Both the position numbers and the translations under genes were made by a program. A stretch of DNA of 64,000 bases from Metellina segmentata (Eukaryota > Arthropoda > Arachnida > Araneae > Tetragnathidae), in contig OX375876.1 of NCBI GenBank assembly GCA_947359465.1, forward strand, positions 63,246,998 to 63,310,997. The letters are read 5' to 3'. The first letter of the stretch is position 1. Each line of letters begins with the position of its first letter. The notes beneath the pieces were generated by a model. The model was not told the origin of the DNA and did no database searches. It saw nothing but the letters and a program-made list of their open reading frames with translations. Positions 43,303 to 54,100 of the stretch are shown here, one piece after another.

Positions 43303-44701
43303 CACTCATTGCCATACAAATTTGGGCACCAAGAAAAAGTCGTCAAAATGAAACGAAATTTTACACATGTAAGTACTACTTTGATATAAGTAAGTGATTA
43401 GAAAATGAAAGAAAAAGGATCATTTACTGCAGAAAAAAGTACAAATGGACGAAAGTTTTAGTACTCTGTTGGACCCCTCTAGTGCGAATGCACGATGCGA
43501 TACGAGCGGGCATTGAGGCATACAAGTTCTGTATGATGTCCTGATACATCTAGTTCCACTGTTGCTGTAAACGCGCCTCTAGTTCGAAATAACTCGTAGG
43601 GTGTCCAACTTGCCGTCACAAATGATCTCAGGTAAGCTCGATTGGTGACAAATCTGGGGATCGAGCAGACCAGGGAAGGGTGGTAACATTCTTGAGACAT
43701 TCTTGCTGTGTGTGGCCGAGCATTGTCTTGTTGAAAAAAGGCTCCTGGGAGCCCTGCCATGAGTGGTATCACATGTGGCTTAATGATGTCATGGACGTAC
43801 CCCTGGGCTGTCATTGTGTCATAGATCAATATTAGGGGTGACCGTGTATCGTAAGCAATGGCACCCCATACCATCACACCAGCTGTGGGAGCGGTGTGTC
43901 ACTGTAACGCGAAGGCAGGATTGAGGCGTTCACCACGTGGCCTCCACACACGAACACGATTGTAATCACTGCTCAAATTGAATCTAGATTCGTCGCTGAA
44001 TACGACCTGGTCTATTCCGTTGCAGTCCAATCCCGTCGTTGTCGGCACCACTCCAAACGGAGGCGTCGGTGAGTGGGTGTCATTGGCAGCACACGTATTG
44101 GGCGCCGCGATACCAGATGTCCTTCAGCCAGGCAACTTGCGATGGTTCGGGAAGATACAGGGGCTTGTAGTGAAGGTACTGCCTGCGTCTGGATAGCGGC
44201 CAATGAGTCAGTTGACTCTACGAGTGCGTTTCGTATGATGTGACGGTCTTCGGGACGACAGGTCTGTCGAGGGCGTCCTGAGTCTGGTCACAGTGTAAAT
44301 GACGTCTCTTCTGTCCACTGACCCAACACCTCCTCACAGTATAATCAGAAAGTCCTACTTAACGAGCTACTCGCCGAACCGACCACCCAGCTTCCATCAT
44401 CCCGATGATTCTTCCCCTCTCGAACTCTGACAGCTGCTGATATTGTCTTCGATGGCGGCGTAACGGCATGTCTACCTCAGCGTTTCCTATGCAAAAGATT
44501 AAATACACTTAAACAAGCTCTGCTTACCTGTTTTATACTCCAAAGAGAACGGAGTTCAACGCCCTCTAGTGGCATTACGCAATGCGCAATCACGCTGCAT
44601 TTCTAATCATTTGCATATCTGGCCGACATGTACCTTCATGTCAAGTTTCATTACTATCCCACAAGTATTTCGTGGTGCGCAAATTTTTATGGCAGTGAGT
44701 G
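43303..44701 (-). mobile_element. Tc1-like transposon, family B copy 2, nested in the minisatellite
   Basis: Left end CACTCATTGCCATACAAAT after TA (43301-43302). Right end GTGCGCAAATTTTTATGGCA, then GTGAGTG to 44701, and TA (44702-44703). The length is 1,399 bp, coded on the minus strand. The sequence on both sides is diverged minisatellite. Confidence 0.92.
43458..44469 (-). pseudogene. Tc1-family transposase, frameshifted
   Basis: The start is at 44469 (MPLRRHRRQYQQLSEFERGR). A premature stop occurs soon after, at the same TAA as in copy 1 of the family (SARR.AR then stop, complement near 44362). Recognisable later segments are VSSRTIASCLAEGHLVSRRP, then MTPTHRRLRLEWCRQRRDW (44012-44150), GVMVWGAIAYDTRSPLILIY (about 43870) and the second catalytic D in QQDNARPHTARMSQE. 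A frameshift follows near 43690, and the third catalytic region lies out of frame. The family stop is at 43458-43460. The total of 1,012 bp is not a multiple of three. The TAA shared with copy 1 suggests both descend from an already defective source moved in trans. Confidence 0.85.
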
Positions 44702-44703
44702 TA

Positions 44704-45725
44704 TATAATATTAGAAAAATTCGTGTATTTTATACTTTGCCCCCAAACGCTAGGAACGCTATATATTGCCTAGGCATTCTGTAGATTAACTTGGCATTCT
44801 ATATATTGCTTAGTCATTCTATGTATTGTCTTGTCGTTCTATATAATGTCCGGGCATTGTATTTATTGTCTAGGCATTGTATTTATTGCATAGGCATTCT
44901 GTTTATTCCCTAGGCAACGTATAGAATGCCTAAGCAACGTATAAAATGACTAGGCATTCTATACACTGTCTACGCATTACACACATTGCCTAAGCATTCT
45001 ATACATTGCCTATGTATTTTATATATTACTTAGGCATTCTATGTACTGCCTTGGCGTTAAATATATTGTCTAGGCATGCATTCTATTTATTGCCTAGGCA
45101 ACAAATAGTATGCCTAGGCAACATATAGAATTCTTAGGCAATATATAGAATGCCTAGGCAACTTATAGAATGCCTAGGCAACATATCAAATGCCTACTCA
45201 ATATATAGAATGTCTGGGCAATATATAGAATGCCTAGGCAATATATAGAATGCCTAGGCATTCTATACATTGCCTAGATATTTTATACATTTCCTAGGCA
45301 TTCTATATATTGCATAGGCATTCTATATATTGTCTAGGCATTCTATGTATTGCTTTGGCATTCTATATATTACCTTGATATTTTATATATTGCCTAGGTA
45401 TTGCATGTATATTGCCTCGTTATTCTATATATGGCCTAGGCATTCTATATATTGCCTAGACATTCTATATATTATATAGGCATTCTCTATATTCCTTAGG
45501 CATTCTATACATTGCCTGGAAATACTATATATTGACTAGGCATCATATATATTGCCTTGGCATTCTACATAATACCTAGGCATTCAATATATTACCTTGG
45601 CATTGCATATATTACCTAGGTATTCTATACATTGCCAAGGCATTCTATATATTGCCTAGGCATTCTATATATTGCATAGGCATTCTATATATTGTCTAGG
45701 CATTCCACACAATGCTTGTTTTTCG
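44704..45725. repeat. ~20-bp minisatellite built on palindrome TGCCTAGGCA
   Basis: Roughly 45-50 imperfect units of TGCCTAGGCA plus TTCTATATAT. The 10-bp core is its own reverse complement and contains CCTAGG. Between about 45085 and 45250 the other half of the unit is inverted (TGCCTAGGCAACATATAGAA). On both sides it reads in the forward sense. Units drift in length by 1-3 bp and in sequence, so the array is old or fast-decaying. No protein is encoded. Confidence 0.9.
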
Positions 45726-47042
45726 TACATTGTCGGTAACATACCTCTATATATGTGCATCAAGACTGGAGTCCATAGCGTCTTTTTTTTTCTTTGCATG
45801 ACTCTTAGATCTCTTCTTAAGAAACTAATTAGGTGAGTTCAATGAGAGTGAGTAGAATATTTCCCCTTCGTTTTCTCAGAGCCATGTTTTATTTGTCTTA
45901 GTATGTTTAACGTGCAAGTAATATGCATATTTTCCATATACAAACATTGCTTTGATTTCCTTTTTTTATTAACTTTTTTTCCTCCTACGTTAAATTGATT
46001 TACCTATCTTAGTTACTTGTATTGACTTTAACGACGCCATGTATAATTATTATTTTAATTTTTAATTATTTTAAGTCAAAATTTTAAAAATAATGTAAGT
46101 AACTATTTTGAAATAAACAGATTTTTAAAACTACATTATTCTTTCAAGGAGGTTTATGTACTTTTTAATAGTATATCTCAATCCAAAAAGTAACCTGCTT
46201 GCGTGAAATTTTTTTTAATCTCTTGCCACCTGGTATTTCTGTATACAATTTTTGTTTTCTGCACTTGAATATTTTTTTACAGCATTGTTTTATTTTTTTT
46301 TGTACAGAAGCATTATTTAAACAATAAAAAAATTAATTTTATTTACTCAGCTAATACTAAGGGTATAATATTTTGATAAACTTTAAATAGCCTGGGAAAT
46401 GTCCAGTAAAAATGACCGCCAAACTGCTAAAAGCATCCTAGTTACAAAATTTTGTAAAATGTTTAAGTAATTTTTGTAATACCCAAATACCACTTCTGTG
46501 ACAAACTCTTAAAATGCAACTTAATCTGTTAGTTTCTCTCAAAAATGTCTTTATTACATCAATAAAAATGTGCCCTATAAAATCAAATAACTCACATAAA
46601 ACTAACATTTTCTTAGAGCATTTACAGTTCGTGTGTGAAGTGGAAAGTTTTAATTTTAGTTACAAAAATTGGAACTTTGTTTGCAGTTTGGCATAGTTTC
46701 TTTTCCATAAGTCTAGCATTGCAAATCGACATAAACCAAAGTGCAGAGTTTAAATAGAAAAACTCTCAATGGTCTGCAACAGCAAATTTTTTTTCTACTT
46801 AAACTGAAGGACTGCATGTTAATAGTTTAAGTAAATTTATTGAATCTTCAATGGAATATTCTGTAACTGTCAGGTGAGAAATATGGGGTTTTAGGGAAAT
46901 TTATCCAAACATTGTTACTTTTTTTTATTTGAAACCATTAAAAGAGGTTATTTGGCTCAAAATAGCAAAAAGAAATGTAAAGAACCAAAAAAACCTTTTA
47001 AATAAAAATCACTGAACACATTGGAATGAGACATAAAAAATG
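45726..47042. other. Very AT-rich DNA, no gene seen
   Basis: T- and A-runs; one unrecognised 60-codon open frame at 46514. No repeat family identified. Confidence 0.5.
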
Positions 47043-47044
47043 AA

Positions 47045-48444
47045 CACTCTATAACAAAAAAATCGACGCACCAAGAAGGAATCATCCGATTGCTTTGAAA
47101 TTTCGTATGCAAAATGTTTTGACCAAATATGCAAATGATTAAAATTTGGTGCCCAATGAATAAATAGTGCGATCTCCAGCGCATCGGAACTGCGCATCCA
47201 GCAGATGTATATAAGGAGTAGTTCTTGAACTGTTGTTAAAAATTTCTGCTGCATTGCGATTTAGGATACCTTTCAACGACTGAAAAAATGCCTCGCCGCA
47301 GGATTCGAGCTCATTACGAGCAACTTTCAGAGTTTGAAAGAGGTCGTATCATTGGATTAAATGAGGCAGGTTGGGCAAATCGGAGAATCGCTCGTCATGT
47401 GAGTCGAAGCGATGCGGCGATTACAAGATGCTGGCAAGAGTGGGTGGACAATGGCAGATTTCAGCGTCATGATGGTAGAGGTCGACGTAGGACCACAACA
47501 GATCGCGAGGACAGAGTGATTGTCAGATCAGCTGTCACAGCGCCTGATTCATCGCTATCAACCATCAGTCGTGCGATCCACACACGAGTGTCCACCATGA
47601 CCATTCACAGACGGATGAGAGAGCGAAATCTACGCTCGTACCGACCGTTACGCCACCTGCCACTCACGCCTGCACACTGTCGAGCCAGATTACAGTGGTG
47701 CTTGTCTCGATCAGGCTGGAATGATGCTGACTGAGGACATATAGTCCTTAGCGACGAATCCCGCTTACAACTGTGTCCTGACGATCATCGTAGACGTGTC
47801 TGCAGACGCCCAGGGCAGCGTGCCGAAACTGCTTTCACTATTTCAAGCCACACGGGCCCTCAACAAGGAGTTATGGTCTGGGGTGCCATTTCCCTTGATA
47901 ACCGGACCCCTTTGGTTGTCATTAGAGGTACACTTACTGCCCAGCGGTACGTTGACGACATTCTGAGACCTGTTTTGCTACCGTTCCTTTCGCAGTACCA
48001 TGGGCTTATTTTTCAACAAGACAATGCCTGACCACATACGGCACGTGTTGCTATGAACTGTCTTCAAGCTTGTCAAACACTTCCTTGGTCAGCCAGATCA
48101 CCAGATCTCTCCCCCATCGACCATGTCTGGGATATGATGGGAAGGGGACTGCATCCGGTAGGGAATGTTTATGACGTAGTCCGACAATTGGAGAAAATTT
48201 GGCAAGAAATAGAGCAGGAGACCATCCGGGAGCTTTATCGGTCTATGCCACGCCGTGTGGCAGCTTGCATCCAGGCTAGAAGCGGGTCAACACCTTATTG
48301 AGCTCGTTACTGGAACTCTGAAACAAATCATTCAATTGTTCTGAAATTTTAATAATTTTCTATTCTGTACATAATTTTCCTATCCACCAATTTTTGTCTC
48401 CATCGGACAACTTCTCAGTGCATCGATTTTTTTGTTATAGAGTG
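47045..48444 (+). mobile_element. Tc1-like transposon, family A copy 2
   Basis: Left end CACTCTATAACAAAAAAATC from 47045. Right end GATTTTTTTGTTATAGAGTG to 48444, with TA at 48445-48446. The left target dinucleotide is AA, presumably a mutated TA. The length is 1,400 bp, plus-strand coding. It is the mirror-orientation relative of 15928-17341. Confidence 0.92.
47288..48301 (+). pseudogene. Tc1-family transposase with two in-frame stops
   Basis: From ATG at 47288 (MPRRRIRAHYEQLSEFERGR) a single frame runs to STPY-stop at 48299-48301, 337 codons. Only two nonsense mutations interrupt it: TGA at 47732-47734 (a TGG tryptophan in the relative) and TGA at about 48030 (a CGA arginine in QDNARPH). 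There are no frameshifts. First helix-turn-helix: residues 9-57. Linker GRGRRRTTTDRED: 63-75. Catalytic residues: D in LSDESRL, D in QQDNA, and D (not E) in SPIDHVWD. The third-position aspartate is shared with copy 1 of the family, so it is probably a family trait and not a random hit. By my count the second and third acidic residues are separated by 32 residues. Confidence 0.9.
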
Positions 48445-48446
48445 TA

Positions 48447-48904
48447 TTATTATTTTTTTTTATAAAACACATTTTTTTGCAGGAATGGAATAACGTTTAA
48501 ATTTTTCCAGAAATATGCAAAATCATAGCTTTAGTCATTTCTATTATTAATAAAATTTTAATTTTTAAAGTACAAAAGATCATTTTTAAAGTGTTACCAG
48601 ATAATTTTATGCATTTTAATTTTAAATATGAACATGATTATATTTCAATTATATAAGCTTAGTAATCCGAATAAATGCAAATTCATGATTATTTTCAATG
48701 ATTGATTTATAATTAGTCAATACACACACACATCCCGGCGACCTACTAATATTTTTAATCACAACTGTATCAAGTTTATACGAATGTATAAAATGCACTA
48801 CGAGAACCTAATCAATAAAAAGCAACAATAGCGGCTTAAAGTGCAAAACCAACAGGCTACTCACCTTACAGAATAATCAGTGCATGTAAAAGATAATTGG
48901 TAAT
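48447..48904. other. No gene seen
   Basis: AT-rich; nothing recognisable. Confidence 0.5.
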
Positions 48905-48968
48905 TTTTTAGTCGTACTAGAACAACACAACGGGCTATTGACGACTGTCCGGGATCAATCCCTTAAGG
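48905..48968 (-). mobile_element. SINE tail fragment cut by a hAT element
   Basis: GTCGTACTAGAACAACACAA, then GGGCTATTGACGACTGTCC and GGGATCAATCCCTTAAGG, match the SINE 3' end in reverse. The match stops exactly at the hAT terminus (48969), so the hAT inserted into this SINE. The rest of the SINE is not found beyond 50413. Confidence 0.75.
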
Positions 48969-50413
48969 TAGTGCTCCCCAGCCTTTTTACCGCCTTGGAC
49001 CGGTCAGCGTTTGATAATTTTACCGCGGCTTGCTGAAGGGGGGGGGGATTGATTATTTATATTTTAGATTGTTTTGATTTAATAATTTTAATTTAATTGT
49101 ATTTAAACATGCCTTCAAAATAAAATACAGTTACACCAAAAAATGAATATAAAGTGATTTAACATTTTAACTCACTAGAACGGTAAATCAATGAGAACCC
49201 GGAGCTTATTTCTTTGCACCGAGGCGGTTTCATCTGGGAGTAATAGGAGATAATGACACCCGAAGTGTGTTGCTTACGTCCAGTTTATTCCGTTGTTTTG
49301 TTTTGGTTGCTGTCACTGCAGAAAACCCCGCTTCACACAGATAGGTTATCGGAAATGGCAATAGGGATTTAAGTGCTGTGGTGGAAATGTCAGGCTATTC
49401 CGCCATGACTTTAATCCAGAACACCGGCATAGTTGTTGTCTCGAACGTAGTTTTGAGGCCGCTGTCATTTGCAATCTCCAGCAGTTGATCTTCTTGCACA
49501 GACATGCTAGATTCGCCTGATTTATTGTCAAATGGGTAGTGGATCTATTCCTTACCAGTTCGTGGGTCTTTTGTTGTTGAAGTAGCTCTCGAACTCTTTT
49601 AAAAGCAAAGACAGGTGATCGTGCACCAACAGGGAGGATGAATGTTCAGGCTCAGTCTCGTCTAAAATCCCCGTTAATATCTGAAACATGTCCAAAATGC
49701 CACACAACTCCAGTTTGGCTGTAATTGCAGCTACTTTGTCTGCCAACTTGAAAACAGTTGTCATTTTCCCCTGAAGGGCACAGATTGAGTTCGTTGAGCA
49801 GACTGAATATGTCACACAGATAAGCCAGTTTTGCGACCCATACCTTGTCACTGAAATGTGCTGCCAGCGGTGACTTCTTTTCTGAGAGAAATCTTTGCAC
49901 TGGCTCTCGTAATTACATTAAAGTAACATGTTTCTTTGATGTTGAAGGCTCTTCTTCTGTCTCTTCGCTGGGTCTTTTCTTTTTCTCAAGAAAACTTTCT
50001 AACGACGTCTGTTTCTTACTCATTTTTACTAGTTTGTGGGTTAAATTTGAGCAAACACAATATACACGTACACCAAGCACCTTTAAACATGAGAAAGTAC
50101 CGGTGAACAGAGAGAAGAGCGATACACACCTGCTCTCTTTCAAAGCTACAACGCCACTGCCGATTTCAGCCTCTCAGATCCAGACTTCACCTAAAACCGC
50201 CCCGATATCACGATATTTTGCGCATGCGCGGTATTGGTGCGACTTTAGGTGACGTCTCTCAGCTCCTGGTTAACCTCTCATCCATGGAAAGTCGCACAAA
50301 ACCGAGAGAAATACACCAGAATAAATAAAATGGAAATAATTTAATGTTCCTTGGGCGGCCCGTTACCATTTGATCCACGGACCGGTCCGCGGACTGGGGG
50401 TTTGGGACCACTG
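48969..50413 (-). mobile_element. hAT (Charlie-like) transposon, internally deleted
   Basis: Terminal repeats: TAGTGCTCCCCAGCC, then GGACCGGTC, on the left; on the right the complement reads CAGTGGTCCCAAACCCCCAG, then GCGGACCGGTCCGTGG. These are CAGNG..CCC-type hAT ends. An 8-bp target duplication is not seen (CCTTAAGG versus CTGGCATG), perhaps because flanking DNA was deleted. Minus-strand coding. Confidence 0.8.
49200..50023 (-). pseudogene. hAT transposase (ZBED5/SCAND3-like), middle deleted
   Basis: The start MSKKQTSLESFLEKKKRPSE at 50023 gives the usual lysine/acidic leader. After about 35 residues it runs into a stop near 49916 and then into a C-terminal region: FLSEKKSPLAAHFSDKVWVA, KLAYLCDIFSLLNELNL, TTVFKLADKVAAITAKLELC and HDHLSLLLKEFESYF. 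The hAT dimerisation end is recognisable in another frame (LCEAGFSAVTATKTKQRN, about 49275-49340). The BED zinc finger and most of the catalytic domain are missing, and several frameshifts follow (near 49660, 49550 and 49350). Not functional; an internal-deletion derivative of a ~600-residue protein. Confidence 0.8.
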
Positions 50414-50832
50414 CTGGCATGTAAAATGAAATTTGCTGTAACTGTTATAAATGTATCAACTGTATATGAATGCGTAAGATGTACGATAAGCATCAAATCA
50501 ATCAAAATTAGCAGTAATGTAATACATCAAAGCCACCAGACCATTCAGCTTAAATAATAAGCGCATGGAAAATGAATTTTGCTATAACAATTACTTTCAA
50601 AAATATTATTTTTCAACGTAAACGTTATGTGTACTAATTGTGTTTTATTATGATTAATGTCTCTATCATTGTTTGTCACAATCATCAAAAAAATATAAAA
50701 TCATTATTTTAACCAGCTAAATTAATTAAATAAGAATATGACAACTAAGGGACAAAATGTTGGCTGAAGGCTTTTTTTCATGGATATGAAATATTTCTAA
50801 TAGTGCTTTGTATCTTGTATATTATTGAACAT
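50414..50832. other. No gene seen
   Basis: AT-rich DNA between the hAT element and the satellite. Confidence 0.5.
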
Positions 50833-51118
50833 TGCACCATATATTCCAAACCGATTTGAAAGCAGAAGATTTGATTTGGGATGTATTGTCTTAATATACT
50901 TTCTTATTGGTGCAAATTGAAATTAAAAGCCCAGTTGAAACTGTATCTTACAAACTTGAAAAAATCTTAGCAGTAGTTAAATGGAATTTTAAATTATGCT
51001 GATATACTCACCTATTATTCGCTTTGTATGTAACAGTCATATACTTCCAGATACTCGCATAAAGATACTCGTTTTACGTTTCCCAGAATATTCTAGAAGT
51101 GCCGATTTGAATGCAAAA
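50833..51118. repeat. Diverged, partly deleted boundary monomer of the 402-bp satellite
   Basis: CCGATTTGAAAGCAGAAGAT, GTGCAAATTGAAATTAAAAG, AACTTGAAAAAATCTTAGCA and CACCTATTATTCGCTTTGTA follow the monomer's order but with many substitutions in the first ~170 bp. Two internal deletions are visible: after CTCGCATAAA (about 90 bp lost, resuming at TTTACGTTTCCC) and at GCAAAA/CGGATTT (about 155 bp lost). Confidence 0.8.
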
Positions 51119-54100
51119 CGGATTTCTCCATTGGAAGGTGTTCCCTCAAAAGTCTCAAGCCTCAGTTGGAAGACATACGCACCTATTATTCGCTTTGTAT
51201 GTAACAGTCATATTCTTCCAGATACTCGCATAAACAGAACGCTTTATTTCAGTCGCTGTCCTGACGCTATGTTCATCTTCACAACAAACGAAATAAAAAG
51301 CGGCCGCAATAAACCAGTGATTTACGTTTCCCAGAATATTCTAGAAGTGCCGATTTGAATGCAAAAGCGGCTTTGGAATTGATAGTTTTAATATGCTCTC
51401 TCCATGGTGCTTATTGAAATTAAAAGCCCATCTGTACAACTATATCTCACGAACTTACAAAAATGTTAGCAGAACCCAAATTAAATTTTAAAATATGCTG
51501 AAAAAGGGTCAAAACCAAAACGGATTTCTCCATTGGAAGGTGTTCCCTCAAAAGTCTCAAGCCTCAGTTGGAAGACATACGCACCTATTATTCGCTTTGT
51601 ATGTAACAGTCATATTCTTCCAGATACTCGCATAAACAGAACGCTTTATTTCAGTCGCTGTCCTGACGCTATGTTCATCTTCACAACAAACAAAATAAAA
51701 AGCGGCCGCAATAAACCAGTGATTTACGTTTCCCAGAATATTCTAGAAGTGCCGATTTGAATGCAAAAGCGGCTTTGGAATTGATAGTTTTAATATGCTC
51801 TCTCCATGGTGCTTATTGAAATTAAAAGCCCATCTCTACAACTATATCTCACGAACTTACAAAAATGTTAGCAGAACCCAAATTAAATTTTAAAATATGC
51901 TGAAAAAGGGTCAAAACCAAAACGGATTTCTCCATTGGAAGGTGTTCCCTCAAAAGTCTCAAGCCTCAGTTGGAAGACATACGCACCTATTATTCGCTTT
52001 GTATGTAACAGTCATATTCTTCCAGATACTCGCATAAACAGAACGCTTTATTTCAGTCGCTGTCCTGACGCTATGTTCATCTTCACAACAAACGAAATAA
52101 AAAGCGGCCGCAATAAACCAGTGATTTACGTTTCCCAGAATATTCTAGAAGTGCCGATTTGAATGCAAAAGCGGCTTTGGAATTGATAGTTTTAATATGC
52201 TCTCTCCATGGTGCTTATTGAAATTAAAAGCCCATCTGTACAACTATATCTCACGAACTTACAAAAATGTTAGCAGAACCCAAATTAAATTTTAAAATAT
52301 GCTGAAAAAGGGTCAAAACCAAAACGGATTTCTCCATTGGAAGGTGTTCCCTCAAAAGTCTCAAGCCTCAGTTGGAAGACATACGCACCTATTATTCGCT
52401 TTGTATGTAACAGTCATATTCTTCCAGATACTCGCATAAACAGAACGCTTTATTTCAGTCGCTGTCCTGACGCTATGTTCATCTTCACAACAAACGAAAT
52501 AAAAAGCGGCCGCAATAAACCAGTGATTTACGTTTCCCAGAATATTCTAGAAGTGCCGATTTGAATGCAAAAGCGGCTTTGGAATTGATAGTTTTAATAT
52601 GCTCTCTCCATGGTGCTTATTGAAATTAAAAGCCCATCTGTACAACTATATCTCACGAACTTACAAAAATGTTAGCAGACCCCAAATTAAATTTTAAAAT
52701 ATGCTGAAAAAGGGTCAAAACCAAAACGGATTTCTCCATTGGAAGGTGTTCCCTCAAAAGTCTCAAGCCTCAGTTGGAAGACATACGCACCTATTATTCG
52801 CTTTGTATGTAACAGTCATATTCTTCCAGATACTCGCATAAACAGAACGCTTTATTTCAGTCGCTGAACTGACGCTATGTTCATCTTCACAACAAACGAA
52901 ATAAAAAGCGGCCGCAATAAACCAGTGATTTACGTTTCCCAGAATATTCTAGAAGTGCCGATTTGAATGCAAAAGCGGCTTTGGAATTGATAGTTTTAAT
53001 ATGCTCTCTCCATGGTGCTTATTGAAATTAAAAGCCCATCTGTACAACTATATCTCACGAACTTACAAAAATGTTAGCAGAACCCAAATTAAATTTTAAA
53101 ATATGCTGAAAAAGGGTCAAAACCAAAACGGATTTCTCCATTGGAAGGTGTTCCCTCAAAAGTCTCAAGCCTCAGTTGGAAGACATACGCACCTATTATT
53201 CGCTTTGTATGTAACAGTCATATTCTTCCAGATACTCGCATAAACAGAACGCTTTATTTCAGTCGCTGTCCTGACGCTATGTTCATCTTCACAACAAACG
53301 AAATAAAAAGCGGCCGCAATAAACCAGTGATTTACGTTTCCCAGAATATTCTAGAAGTGCCGATTTGAATGCAAAAGCGGCTTTGGAATTGATAGTTTTA
53401 ATATGCTCTCTCCATGGTGCTTATTGAAATTAAAAGCCCATCTCTACAACTATATCTCACGAACTTACAAAAATGTTAGCAGAACCCAAATTAAATTTTA
53501 AAATATGCTGAAAAAGGGTCAAAACCAAAACGGATTTCTCCATTGGAAGGTGTTCCCTCAAAAGTCTCAAGCCACAGTTGGAAGACATACGCACCTATTA
53601 TTCGCTTTGTATGTAACAGTCATATTCTTCCAGATACTCGCATAAACAGAACGCTTTATTTCAGTCGCTGTCCTGACGCTATGTTCATCTTCACAACAAA
53701 CGAAATAAAAAGCGGCCGCAATAAACCAGTGATTTACGTTTCCCAGAATATTCTAGAAGTGCCGATTTGAATGCAAAAGCGGCTTTGGAATTGATAGTTT
53801 TAATATGCTCTCTCCATGGTGCTTATTGAAATTAAAAGCCCATCTGTACAACTATATCTCACGAACTTACAAAAATGTTAGCAGAACCCAAATTAAATTT
53901 TAAAATATGCTGAAAAAGGGTCAAAACCAAAACGGATTTCTCCATTGGAAGGTGTTCCCTCAAAAGTCTCAAGCCTCAGTTGGAAGACATACGCACCTAT
54001 TATTCGCTTTGTATGTAACAGTCATATTCTTCCAGATACTCGCATAAACAGAACGCTTTATTTCAGTCGCTGTCCTGACGCTATGTTCATCTTCACAACA

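Noticed and set aside
44704..45725. CRISPR array
   Set aside because: Units are about 20 bp, degenerate and contiguous with no unique spacers, and the surroundings are eukaryotic transposons.
49845..50252. 135-codon plus-strand gene
   Set aside because: It is antisense to the hAT transposase leader and crosses the element's non-coding terminal region.
51550..51580. CENP-B box in the satellite
   Set aside because: CTCAGTTGGAAGACA resembles only the central GTTGGAA of the box; the essential flanking TTCG and CGGG bases are absent.
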